From: Spirochaetaceae bacterium | Lineage (GTDB): Bacteria > Spirochaetota > Spirochaetia > B11-G9 | Direction: 5' to 3' | Assembly: GCA_030643345.1 (NCBI GenBank) | Contig: DAOWMA010000093.1 | Location: 1 to 7,491, forward strand | Length of the DNA: 7,491 bases | Shown here: piece after piece, positions 1 through 7,154 of the stretch | Layout of the letters: every line of letters begins with the position of its first letter | How positions within the stretch are numbered: the stretch's first letter is position 1 | Notes under the pieces: model-generated | Databases searched by the model: none | Told to the model about the DNA's origin: nothing | Seen by the model: the letters and a program-made list of their open reading frames with translations, nothing else | Program-made: the position numbers and the translations under genes

Positions 1-1417
1 ACTGATGGAAAATGGTTCTCCCGGTTGTATATGTGGCATAGGCACATACCTCTTCAAGGAGAATATCCTGTTTGGAACCGTAGGCCCCTCCTGTCCTTTC
101 TTTAATTACCTGAATTTTATTTTCACTTATTCCAAGAACAGAAGCTGTAATTCTTCGTACATGAAAAGGTACCTGGGTTGAACAGTGCATAATAAGTCTG
201 TCACCATCCATCTTTGTATATACAACATGCATCTCCAATGGAGTACACTGAATATGACTTTCCGGCTGGTATTCTCTCTCAATAATTACATCCGCCTCGG
301 CAAATCCCTTTTCGACATCACCAATACCATCAAAAATACTGGCAGCTATGTTCTTTCGGGGGTCCCCACCTATGGGGAATTGATAGATTATCTTACCATC
401 TCTTGGATTGAAACTCCTGTTCTGTTCTGCCAGATCATCAGGAGCACCATCCACATAAATAATTTCACCATTATGTATAAGAGGGGCTCCGGGGCTTGAG
501 GCTTCATCTATCGTCATTATATGCTTTAGTACTTCATACTCAACTTTAATTTTTGAGAGTGCAAGATCTGCAATTTCATAACTGTCTGCTACAACTGCGG
601 CAACTCTGTCTCCTACATGGTTAACCTTTTCACCAAAAAGTTTTCTATCGTAAGGTGATGGTTCAGGAAAACCCTGACCAGCCTGAGTGTAGTAAGTATC
701 AGGAGTATTTTTATGGGTAAGAATAGTTACCACTCCCGGGATTTTTTCGGCTTCAGCTGTATCTATACTTTTAATATAGGCACTGGCATAAGGGCTTCGA
801 AGCATTTTTAAAACAGCGGAACCTTCTTCCCTTCTGTCTTCTACAAAAACCCTTTCTCCTTTAACCAGCTTTGCACCATCTACTTTTCGTTTTACCTTTC
901 CCACAAATTTAAGATCATCTCTGAATTCCGGAGGGACCGTATTTTTGTAATCAGGGTCCTTTTTTCTCGCAACAGCAAGAGCTACAGCAGTATAAAACTG
1001 CTCATAACCACTATCCCTGATAAAAACAGCAGACAGGGCATCCTTAATATCCTCTTTTGTTGGAACAGAAATTCTTTCTAAAAGTTCTGTTAGAATAAGG
1101 GCAACAGCTGGTATGTTATAGGCCGACTGGACCACTCCTGCATCTACCATGGCAGATTGTACAGGAGATAACATACCATGACTGGAAAGACTCTCAACAG
1201 TTTTTATTTCACATCCCTCAGCCTGAGCTGCAATTAAAAGAGACGAACTTACAATCTTACCATTCAGTAATATGGAATCCGAACCGGCAAAAGAATAACC
1301 GTCATCGCTGTTACGAACAGAATTAATTCCTATTCTGTACAGGATTTCACGAAGGTTTTCACCCGGTTCTGTGTATACCTGTTTTGGTGTACCGTTTAAA
1401 ACAAAATTAAGTTTCAT
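1..1417 (-). CDS. xdhD: XdhD-like molybdenum hydroxylase, degenerate ferredoxin domain fused to Moco domain (partial, 3' end outside window)
   Basis: The frame opens at ATG 1417 and stays open for 472 codons to the window edge. E. coli XdhD is about 950 residues, so roughly half is visible. Residues 1-150 have the layout of the two-domain [2Fe-2S] module of xanthine dehydrogenases (start MKLNFVLNGTPKQV, later GVVQSAYNIPA and SAVFIRDSGY), but every cluster cysteine position is substituted; the only Cys there is C69, outside the motifs. From about residue 165 the Moco hydroxylase domain begins (LRSPYASAYI 206-215, VGDRVAAVVA 268-277, STQVPFHVRR 413-422, GGAYGSKQD 443-451). The loop matching GGFGGKE of bovine xanthine oxidase has Gln450 in place of the Glu. 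As I remember it, E. coli XdhD shares the cysteine-less domain and the GSKQD loop, which supports orthology. AAGGGGGG (1426-1433) lies 8 bases before the ATG, inside the end of the ygfM-like gene, which it overlaps by 11 bases. The likely role is hydroxylation of a purine or related heterocycle; substrate unknown. The C-terminal catalytic Glu lies outside the window. Confidence 0.9.
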   Translation of the reverse strand, partial: MKLNFVLNGTPKQVYTEPGENLREILYRIGINSVRNSDDGYSFAGSDSILLNGKIVSSSLLIAAQAEGCEIKTVESLSSHGMLSPVQSAMVDAGVVQSAYNIPAVALILTELLERISVPTKEDIKDALSAVFIRDSGYEQFYTAVALAVARKKDPDYKNTVPPEFRDDLKFVGKVKRKVDGAKLVKGERVFVEDRREEGSAVLKMLRSPYASAYIKSIDTAEAEKIPGVVTILTHKNTPDTYYTQAGQGFPEPSPYDRKLFGEKVNHVGDRVAAVVADSYEIADLALSKIKVEYEVLKHIMTIDEASSPGAPLIHNGEIIYVDGAPDDLAEQNRSFNPRDGKIIYQFPIGGDPRKNIAASIFDGIGDVEKGFAEADVIIEREYQPESHIQCTPLEMHVVYTKMDGDRLIMHCSTQVPFHVRRITASVLGISENKIQVIKERTGGAYGSKQDILLEEVCAYATYTTGRTIFHQ

Positions 1418-2228
1418 AATTTATGCCCCCCTTCCCTGACAGTTCTTTATAAGACAGGTCTACAGAGTAGGCTATCATCGATCCGCTGATATATTTTTTA
1501 TATTCTACAGATCCCTTAAGATCACTTTTAGGGTTAATCTCTTTTGCAACTGCAGCCTCAAGATTATCCCCTGCCAGACTGCCGTTTAGAATACCTGTTT
1601 CCAGATTTTTAAGCCGTATAACATGATTGGAAACACACCCTATAGCAACTACAACTTCCCTTGAAGAAACCCTTACTGCTGTTGTAATGGAAGGATAGGC
1701 TGCTGAAGATTTTACAGAGACATCAATTACGCAGACACCCTCTACCTCAGGAAGAATAACTCTCTTAATTAAACAATCCTTCTCTTCTCTAATGTATGTT
1801 TCAACACAAATTATCCCTTCATCTTCTGTTTCCACATCAGCTTTAAGAGCAATAAGAGCGGGAATTAAATATGAATCCGATCTGTTTGCAGCAATGTTCC
1901 CGCCCAGGGTTGCCATGTTTCTGATATTTCTCGATGCAATGTAACCTGCAGCCTTCTTAAGAATATCCGGTACTAAAGATGCATCAATTAACTCCTGAAG
2001 AGTAAGTCCTGCACCCAGGGAAATTGCTGGTCCTTCTTTCTTTATTTCACTTGAAAGAAGATCACTAATAAGTATTACCTTCTCAATTGCCGGTTTTCCC
2101 TCCAGCACCCTTTCATCCTGTGCCGGAGTCCAGTTAATCTGGGTCCCACCACTCAGATAATACATTCCTTCACTCTTAAGTTTAACCGCTTCCCCGAAGG
2201 AAGCCGGCTTAAAAACTTCTTTTATCAT
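1407..2228 (-). CDS. ygfM: YgfM-like FAD-binding subunit of a molybdenum hydroxylase
   Basis: This 273-residue protein has the FAD_binding_5 / CO-dehydrogenase-flavoprotein C-terminal architecture of the medium subunit of xanthine dehydrogenases. SGGTQIN (26-32) corresponds to the AGGT flavin-binding loop, and IRNMATLGGNIAAN (102-115) to the RNxATxGGN loop. SVEYKKYISGSMI (240-252) is the C-terminal signature and closely resembles the end of E. coli YgfM as I recall it, which is of similar length (about 259 residues). The protein would carry FAD and pass electrons from its partner Moco subunit to an acceptor. The start is well supported: the deaminase stop TAA is directly followed by this ATG, with AGGGAGG (2234-2240) 5 bases upstream. 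It overlaps the downstream XdhD-like gene by 11 bases, the same pairing as ygfM-xdhD in E. coli, so the two probably form one enzyme. The substrate is not readable from this subunit. Confidence is high in the family and moderate in the symbol. Confidence 0.88.
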   Translation of the reverse strand: MIKEVFKPASFGEAVKLKSEGMYYLSGGTQINWTPAQDERVLEGKPAIEKVILISDLLSSEIKKEGPAISLGAGLTLQELIDASLVPDILKKAAGYIASRNIRNMATLGGNIAANRSDSYLIPALIALKADVETEDEGIICVETYIREEKDCLIKRVILPEVEGVCVIDVSVKSSAAYPSITTAVRVSSREVVVAIGCVSNHVIRLKNLETGILNGSLAGDNLEAAVAKEINPKSDLKGSVEYKKYISGSMIAYSVDLSYKELSGKGGINYET

Positions 2229-3596
2229 TTAAGCCTCCCTGATCATCCTTTCGGAGATCATATTTGCCTTATCAGTTAATTTCTGCTCATCAACACCTGT
2301 AAGCCTTCCCTTATCAACAGCAATTCTACCATTAACAATAGTATAATCTGTACCATGATTATATCCTGAAAAAATCAGGGCCGCCAGAGGATCAGAGAGT
2401 GATCCAGCATATTCCATCCTGTTGATATTGAAGATGGCCATATCTGCTGCCCAGCCTTCCTGAAGCTGCCCTACTTTTTCGAAGTTAAGGAGTTTTGCTC
2501 CATTTTCTGTTGCCAGTTTAAATATATCTCTTGTTTTTACTGCCCCTGATCCATAATGGACCCGTTGAAGCAGAAGTGCATTTCTCATTTCTCCCAGCAT
2601 ATCGGATGTATCATTAGATGCTGAACCGTCAACTCCAAGTCCTACGTTTATATTTGTTGACAGCATTTCGGTTACCCTGCAGATACCTGAACCCAACCGC
2701 ATATTGGACGAAGGACAATGGGAAATGTGTGACTTTGTATCACTTAAAATCTTCAACTCATCATCGTTGAAGTGGATACCGTGTGCATACCAGACATCCT
2801 CTCCGATAAATCCTGTATCCTCCATCAGTTTAAGTGGTCGTCTGCCGTACATTTCGACACAAAAATCATTTTCGTCCTTTGTTTCTGCCAGATGAGTATG
2901 AAGTTTCACCCCGTGTTTCCTGGCCAGTTTTACAGATTCCTTCATTAGATCTTCTGTAACACTGAATGGACTGCATGGAGCAAGAGCTATTTTTCTCATT
3001 GATAATTCTGATTTATCGTGGTACTGATTAATAACCCGTTCACTGTCTTCGAGGATTTCATCGTCCGTCTGAACAACCGAATCCGGAGGAAGACCCCCGT
3101 CCTTCTTACTTAAAGACATGGAACCCCTGGTTGGTGAAAAGCGCATTCCTACATCATCTGCCGCCTTGAACTGAAGTCCCATTATATCTCCCTTTACACT
3201 GTGGGGATAAACGTAATGGTGATCTGTAGATGTAGTGCACCCTGTCTTTAACAGTTCCCCCATAGCCAGTTGGGAAGAATAGTATATAGCATCTTCATCG
3301 AGATTCTTCCAGATTTCATACAGATAAACAAGCCAGTCAAAGAGTTTTGCATCCTGGACTGCCGGGAGGTTACGAGTCAAAGTCTGATAGAAATGATGAT
3401 GAGTATTTACAAAACCGGGAACAACAACATGGGTTGAACAGTCAATAATTCTGTCATTACCAGACCGGGCAAAATCGATATTTTTATCTATTTTTACAAC
3501 CCGATTATCCTCAATTAATATATCGTATCCACGTAATGCCTCTTCATGAACTGATTTTAGTATGTAGTAGCAATTTTTTAACAGTATTTTACTCAT
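2229..3596 (-). CDS. Amidohydrolase, probable 8-oxoguanine deaminase
   Basis: This 455-residue protein is a member of the metal-dependent amidohydrolase superfamily (COG0402, cytosine deaminase/TrzN-like branch). After a short N-terminal beta-sandwich segment comes PGFVNTHHHFYQ (60-71), whose H66 and H68 form the HxH metal site. LHTHLAET (232-239) supplies H235 and the acid-base E238, AHGIHF (271-276) supplies H272, and GLGVDGSASND (319-329) supplies the metal-binding D323. All catalytic positions are intact. TRGSMS (156-161), GGLPPDSVVQ (167-176), LAPCSPFSV (205-213) and NMRLGSGI (298-305) are, from memory, hallmarks of the PA0142-type 8-oxoguanine deaminases, which convert 8-oxoguanine to urate and ammonia. 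E. coli SsnA shares the fold but lacks these segments, so I do not use that symbol. AAGGAG (3607-3612) lies 10 bases before the ATG, which overlaps the upstream FAD gene by 8 bases (ATGAGTAA). Its place between two hydroxylase gene sets fits purine breakdown. The exact substrate is inferred; another oxo- or aminopurine is possible. Confidence 0.87.
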   Translation of the reverse strand: MSKILLKNCYYILKSVHEEALRGYDILIEDNRVVKIDKNIDFARSGNDRIIDCSTHVVVPGFVNTHHHFYQTLTRNLPAVQDAKLFDWLVYLYEIWKNLDEDAIYYSSQLAMGELLKTGCTTSTDHHYVYPHSVKGDIMGLQFKAADDVGMRFSPTRGSMSLSKKDGGLPPDSVVQTDDEILEDSERVINQYHDKSELSMRKIALAPCSPFSVTEDLMKESVKLARKHGVKLHTHLAETKDENDFCVEMYGRRPLKLMEDTGFIGEDVWYAHGIHFNDDELKILSDTKSHISHCPSSNMRLGSGICRVTEMLSTNINVGLGVDGSASNDTSDMLGEMRNALLLQRVHYGSGAVKTRDIFKLATENGAKLLNFEKVGQLQEGWAADMAIFNINRMEYAGSLSDPLAALIFSGYNHGTDYTIVNGRIAVDKGRLTGVDEQKLTDKANMISERMIREA

Positions 3597-4452
3597 GACT
3601 GCTTAACTCCTTCAGATATTTTTCGAGAAGATTAAGTGCAACTTTCTTTCTATACACTGCAGTAGACCGCTGATCATCAATAGGCACAATAACAGTGCTG
3701 TAGTCATCTATAACCTTCGGGATCATGGCTTTTAGTTCCGGGCCTGAAAGACCGATAAGTTTTTTCTCCAGTTCTACTGAACGAACAACAGTAGGTCCAA
3801 CTGCACCGAATGTCAGAGCAATACTGTCAATTCTGCCATTTTTATAATCTGCAACGCCTGTAAAGGAGAGTTTTGAAAGTGCATTTGCTCTTCTTGTACC
3901 AACCTTTGTAAAATCATTTACACTGGAAGCTTTTAAAGGAATTTTAATGGCCGTTACAAGTTCATCAGGTCCCAGGATTGTTCTTCCCGGTCCTGTGATA
4001 AATTCTGTTATTGGAACTTCCCTTCTGCTGCCGCTTTTCTCTATAACAATAACTGCATCCAACGCATACAGAGCACATATTGAATCTCCTGCCGGAGATG
4101 CATTACAAATATTTCCTGTTAAAGTAGCATTATTTCGCAAAGCCGGAGCGGCTATTGAAAGAACAGCCTCTTTTAATACCACTGGTGTATCGGGATGATT
4201 TGCAACATCTGTCAGAGTTGCAGTTCCACCAATAACAAGAGTGACAGTTTTATCTTTGGCCTCTTTCTTAATGTACTTCATCTCCTTTAAATGGCCGACA
4301 AACATTACACTTTTTGTAAACAGAGGCAGTGTGCCTGACCAGCTCTGATAACGGACCATCAGGTCCGTACCACCTGCCAGAGGCTGTGGATTGTATTCAG
4401 CTCTGATACTTAAAGCATCTTTCAAATCTTTGGGTCTATAGGAATCTACCAT
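3589..4452 (-). CDS. FAD-binding subunit of xanthine dehydrogenase-type hydroxylase (XdhB-like)
   Basis: This 287-residue protein has the size and layout of the medium, flavin-binding subunit of three-subunit molybdenum hydroxylases. LAGGTDLMVRY (25-35) is the FAD pyrophosphate loop. LRNNATLTGNICNASPAGD (105-123) is the second FAD loop and is close to the family consensus. FTKVGTRRANALSKLSF (181-197) is the conserved stretch before the C-terminal domain, and DDQRSTAVYRKKVA (259-272) is the C-terminal signature. It should accept electrons from the [2Fe-2S] subunit encoded just upstream and pass them to NAD+, ferredoxin or another acceptor; which one cannot be seen. The gene overlaps the Fe-S gene by 7 bases, with a purine-rich AAGGGGGAAGG (4457-4467) 4 bases before the ATG. 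Together with the Moco and Fe-S genes it forms the gene order Moco, Fe-S, FAD. It is clearly diverged from the second FAD subunit at 1407-2228, so the pair is not a recent tandem duplication. Confidence 0.92.
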   Translation of the reverse strand: MVDSYRPKDLKDALSIRAEYNPQPLAGGTDLMVRYQSWSGTLPLFTKSVMFVGHLKEMKYIKKEAKDKTVTLVIGGTATLTDVANHPDTPVVLKEAVLSIAAPALRNNATLTGNICNASPAGDSICALYALDAVIVIEKSGSRREVPITEFITGPGRTILGPDELVTAIKIPLKASSVNDFTKVGTRRANALSKLSFTGVADYKNGRIDSIALTFGAVGPTVVRSVELEKKLIGLSGPELKAMIPKVIDDYSTVIVPIDDQRSTAVYRKKVALNLLEKYLKELSSHE

Positions 4453-4919
4453 AAATCCTTCCCCCTTTCTGATGCGATCTGAACACCTTTTACAATAAGA
4501 TCATAACCAGTACATCTGCACAAGTTACCTGAAAGAGCTTCTCTTATCTCTGATTCATCCGGCTTATTATTGATTGTTAACAATGCTTCTGTTGCCATCA
4601 TCATTCCAGGTGTACAAAACCCACACTGAACTGCTCCTGCATCACCAAAAGCATCAATTATACATTTCCCCTTATCTGTTTCTCTTATGCCTTCAGGTGT
4701 AACAATTTCTGAGCCTTCAGCTGCTCCCAGAGGAATCATACAGGAATTAACAAGTACACCATCTTTCAGAACTGCACAGGCTCCACATTCACCCTCTCCA
4801 CAGCCCTCTTTTACACCAGTCATTTTTTCATCTTCACGAAGAACATCCAGAAGTCTTTTTAATGGATCAGCCTTTACTGAAACCTCTTTACCATTTAGAA
4901 TAAATTTTATCTCTTTCAT
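4446..4919 (-). CDS. [2Fe-2S] iron-sulfur subunit of xanthine dehydrogenase-type hydroxylase (XdhC-like)
   Basis: This 157-residue protein has the two domains of the small subunit of molybdenum hydroxylases. The N-terminal plant-ferredoxin-like fold carries CGEGECGAC with C40, C45 and C48, followed by C60 in VNSC, to bind one [2Fe-2S] cluster. The C-terminal helical domain carries QCGFCTPGM (C99, C102) and LCRCTGY (C134, C136) to bind the second, which lies next to the molybdopterin. All eight ligands are present and the length is typical. The role is to relay electrons from the Moco subunit to the FAD subunit. The ATG shares one base with the stop of the upstream Moco gene (TAATG), and TGGAGG (4930-4935) lies 10 bases before it, so translation is coupled. 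It is the only intact [2Fe-2S] relay protein in the window, which matters because the ferredoxin domain of the XdhD-like protein lacks these cysteines. Confidence 0.95.
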   Translation of the reverse strand: MKEIKFILNGKEVSVKADPLKRLLDVLREDEKMTGVKEGCGEGECGACAVLKDGVLVNSCMIPLGAAEGSEIVTPEGIRETDKGKCIIDAFGDAGAVQCGFCTPGMMMATEALLTINNKPDESEIREALSGNLCRCTGYDLIVKGVQIASERGKDLW

Positions 4920-7051
4920 TATTTAAGGGCCTCCATTATCATTTCCGGAGTTACAGGTATATCGTAAATACGCTTACCAATTGCATTCTGGACCGCCTCT
5001 GCGTATGCAGGCGGTGCTGCATCAAAAACAAGTTCCCCTGCTCCTTTCGCACCGGAAGGACCATATTTATATGGATTATCAATAAAACAAGTCTCTACTT
5101 TTGGAAAATCAAGGGAAGTTGGAATAGTATAATCAGCCATAGTATGCTGCATAAAAGTTCCATTTTTGAGTTCACACTTTTCAATGGAAGCATAACCTAA
5201 GGCCTGAATTACTCCGCCTGAAGATTGCCCCTGCATAATTGTTTCATCTATTGCAACACCAATATCCCAAACTGCCCATATACCTGTGGTTTTCACTTCA
5301 TACGTTACTGGATCAAACTCTACCTCAATAACATTTATACCCCAACCATAAGAGGGATAGGCATCCCCCTGAAGGGTTTCCTGTTCCCAGACAAGCCCAT
5401 CAGGGTGTTTATATACATCTTCAGCTTCAACTCCAACACCTTCGTTCCATTTTGCTTTCAGCTTTTTGGCACATTCCTGAACCAGAAATCCTACTACCAT
5501 TATAGATCTGGAAGCACATGTGGGACCTGAATCAGGGACTATGTCCGTATCAGGATTATCATACACAATATCTTCGTAATCCAAACCAAGTTCTTTGGCA
5601 GCAATTTTCCGCATTGTTGTCTGTAATCCCTGTCCCATCTCAACAACCGAAACGTAAAGTCCTGCTTTTCCGCCTTCAAGGCGTTTCATCTTTACAACAC
5701 CTTTAATAATTGCCTGTTCCCCATTACCTGTAAAACCTCCACCATGATTTACAAAAGCTATTCCAATTCCTTTGACCGGATCATTTGCAAATTCCTTCAC
5801 CTTGGATGAGTAATCTGACATCTCGTCTATCTTTTCAAACATCTCCGGAAGTTTTACATCATCATGCATCTTTGCATTTGTAATTGTAATATCATTGGTT
5901 TTTATAAAATGCTTACGTCTAAAGTCAGAACTATCCAAACCCAGTTCATCTGCAACATGACTCATATGCATCTCAATAGCGAAAAGCCCCTGAGGTGCAC
6001 CAAAGCCCCTATAGGCATCTGAAGGAAAGGTATTAGTAGCCACTGCACGGCCGCGAATACGGGCATTCGGTATATTATAGACACCTATTCCATGTAAAAT
6101 CGCCCTTTGAAGAACTATTGTTGTACTCGATTCGTATGCTCCGCCATTCACAAGAGTATCAATATCCATTGCAATAATGTTGTTGCTCTTATCAAGACCT
6201 GTCTTTATAGTAATTTTGCTGGGGTGTCTCTTGGAAGTAAAACTTATATCCTCAATTCGATCATAAATCATAGCTACAGGTTTCTTTACCTTGTTTACGG
6301 CAACCGCAAGAGGAGTAGCAATAACGTCAGGGAAATGCTCCTTACCCCCAAAAGCCCCACCGGTTGTAGTCTGCCTTACCCTGATATCCTCAACAGGAAC
6401 TCCAAGTGTAACCGCAACAGATTTTCGAATATAAAAGGGGCACTGAGAAGAAGCATAGATGGTAATCTTTTCATCTTCCCATGCACCTACAAGACCCTGT
6501 GTTTCCATATAGAGGTGTTCCTGGAAACCGGTTTCATATTTCCCTTCAACTATTTTCACGGCATCTTTAAAAGCATTGTCCACATTGCCGACATTTAACA
6601 GATACTCTGAAAAAATATTATTGTCTCCATAAACTGCTCCCCCTTTACAGGAAAGAGCATCATCAAAGGTAAAAGCGGGTACCAGATCCTCGTAAATAAC
6701 TTCTATTCTGTTTAAAAGATCCAGAACTTTCTGCTTGTCAGGACCAAGTATAACAGCAATAGTCTCTCCAATATACTTAACATCACTCACTGCAAATACA
6801 CGCCAGTCATCCTTTATCATCTGAATATTATTTTTCCCGGAAGAAGGTATATCAGAAGCATCGATATAGTAATAACCTTCCGGAAAATCCGGCTTCTTTA
6901 TCTCTATAATCTTTGCTCTTGCACGTTCACTACGAAGAAACCGGCCATGCTGAAGATTTTTAAACTGATAATCCCCTATATATTTAGTCCATCCTCCTGC
7001 CTTTTCCTTTGCATCAATCCTACGAACCGGAATACTGATCCTTGCACCCAT
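4919..7051 (-). CDS. Molybdenum cofactor-binding subunit of xanthine dehydrogenase-type hydroxylase (XdhA-like)
   Basis: From ATG 7051 the protein has 710 residues, the usual size for a separate Moco subunit. It opens with RISIPVRRIDAKEKAGG, the normal family start, then the aldehyde oxidase a/b hammerhead domain and two Moco-binding domains. FQEHLYMET (176-184) matches the Gln-containing Moco-contact loop. GGAFGGKE (231-238) carries the Glu equivalent to bovine Glu802, YRGFGAPQ (347-354) the Arg equivalent to Arg880, EMGQGL (471-476) a pterin contact, and GAKGAGE (667-673) the catalytic Glu equivalent to Glu1261. Both purine-anchoring residues and the catalytic base are therefore present, which fits a purine hydroxylase, but the substrate is inferred. 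The frame is open up to an earlier ATG at 7120. I prefer 7051 because a strong AAAGGGAGT precedes it, the family homology begins there, and the extra 23 residues are translated from a palindromic repeat. It is followed by the Fe-S gene in a TAATG junction. Confidence 0.93.
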   Translation of the reverse strand: MGARISIPVRRIDAKEKAGGWTKYIGDYQFKNLQHGRFLRSERARAKIIEIKKPDFPEGYYYIDASDIPSSGKNNIQMIKDDWRVFAVSDVKYIGETIAVILGPDKQKVLDLLNRIEVIYEDLVPAFTFDDALSCKGGAVYGDNNIFSEYLLNVGNVDNAFKDAVKIVEGKYETGFQEHLYMETQGLVGAWEDEKITIYASSQCPFYIRKSVAVTLGVPVEDIRVRQTTTGGAFGGKEHFPDVIATPLAVAVNKVKKPVAMIYDRIEDISFTSKRHPSKITIKTGLDKSNNIIAMDIDTLVNGGAYESSTTIVLQRAILHGIGVYNIPNARIRGRAVATNTFPSDAYRGFGAPQGLFAIEMHMSHVADELGLDSSDFRRKHFIKTNDITITNAKMHDDVKLPEMFEKIDEMSDYSSKVKEFANDPVKGIGIAFVNHGGGFTGNGEQAIIKGVVKMKRLEGGKAGLYVSVVEMGQGLQTTMRKIAAKELGLDYEDIVYDNPDTDIVPDSGPTCASRSIMVVGFLVQECAKKLKAKWNEGVGVEAEDVYKHPDGLVWEQETLQGDAYPSYGWGINVIEVEFDPVTYEVKTTGIWAVWDIGVAIDETIMQGQSSGGVIQALGYASIEKCELKNGTFMQHTMADYTIPTSLDFPKVETCFIDNPYKYGPSGAKGAGELVFDAAPPAYAEAVQNAIGKRIYDIPVTPEMIMEALK

Positions 7052-7055
7052 CTTT

Positions 7056-7064
7056 ACTCCCTTT
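7056..7064 (-). promoter_or_regulatory. Ribosome binding site that fixes the Moco-subunit start
   Basis: The minus strand reads AAAGGGAGT and then 4 bases before the ATG at 7051. No comparable purine-rich motif precedes the upstream ATG candidates at 7120 and 7111. This site is the main reason for the shorter gene model. Confidence 0.8.
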
Positions 7065-7085
7065 GTATCGATCCATCCTTTTATA

Positions 7086-7103
7086 GGCAATTCATGAATT
7101 GCC
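7086..7103. repeat. Perfect 18-bp palindrome, part of a likely interspersed repeat
   Basis: GGCAATTCATGAATTGCC is identical to its own reverse complement. On the minus strand it is preceded by GGTTGGG. Read in the Moco-subunit frame, this block encodes the peptide GAIHELP, which in my experience recurs at the ends of unrelated predicted proteins because this type of palindromic intergenic repeat is scattered through many genomes. It lies about 22 bases from a second palindrome at 7126-7145, and both fall in the gap between the YgeY-like and Moco-subunit genes. The assignment to a repeat family is from memory; the palindrome itself is directly visible. Confidence 0.7.
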
Positions 7104-7122
7104 CCAACCATATAACCCAAAA

Positions 7123-7148
7123 TACAGACGCAAGATTTTGCGTCTCTA
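7123..7148. repeat. Hairpin-forming inverted repeat (AGACGCAA / TTGCGTCT)
   Basis: The 8-base arms AGACGCAA (7126-7133) and TTGCGTCT (7138-7145) flank a 4-base loop. Beyond one mismatch (7125/7146) two further pairs form. The minus-strand left flank, TGTAGAGACGCAA, has the form of a widespread interspersed palindrome in which both arms would be 13 bases; here the other arm has decayed. The element begins 5 bases after the YgeY stop codon. Transcribed, it would form a hairpin between the two genes that could stabilise the upstream mRNA or weakly attenuate read-through. No clean U-tract follows, so I do not call it a terminator. Confidence 0.65.
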
Positions 7149-7154
7149 CACCAT

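Noticed and set aside
185..499. Plus-strand open frame of 104 codons
   Set aside because: It lies wholly within the XdhD-like gene on the other strand, resembles no protein I know, and has no convincing ribosome binding site.
1..1417. XdhD-like gene as a pseudogene because of the missing cysteines
   Set aside because: The frame is open for all 472 visible codons, the Moco-domain motifs are kept, and the E. coli relative appears to lack the same cysteines.
2229..3596. Naming the amidohydrolase ssnA because of the neighbouring ygfM and xdhD
   Set aside because: Its sequence blocks (TRGSMS, GGLPPDSVVQ, NMRLGSGI) fit the PA0142-type 8-oxoguanine deaminases better than E. coli SsnA as I remember it.
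6107..6598. Plus-strand open frame of 163 codons
   Set aside because: It is an antisense shadow of the Moco-subunit gene, with Cys/Asn/Tyr-rich composition typical of non-coding translation. The other plus-strand frames (such as 5225-5530 and 3947-4198) are rejected for the same reason.
7052..7120. Upstream ATG at 7120 as the start of the Moco subunit (733-residue model)
   Set aside because: The extra 23 residues come from the palindromic repeat, do not resemble the family N-terminus, and lack a good ribosome binding site, unlike ATG 7051.
7123..7148. Rho-independent terminator after the YgeY-like gene
   Set aside because: The hairpin is present, but neither strand has a clear run of U directly after the stem, and the sequence looks like a repeat element.
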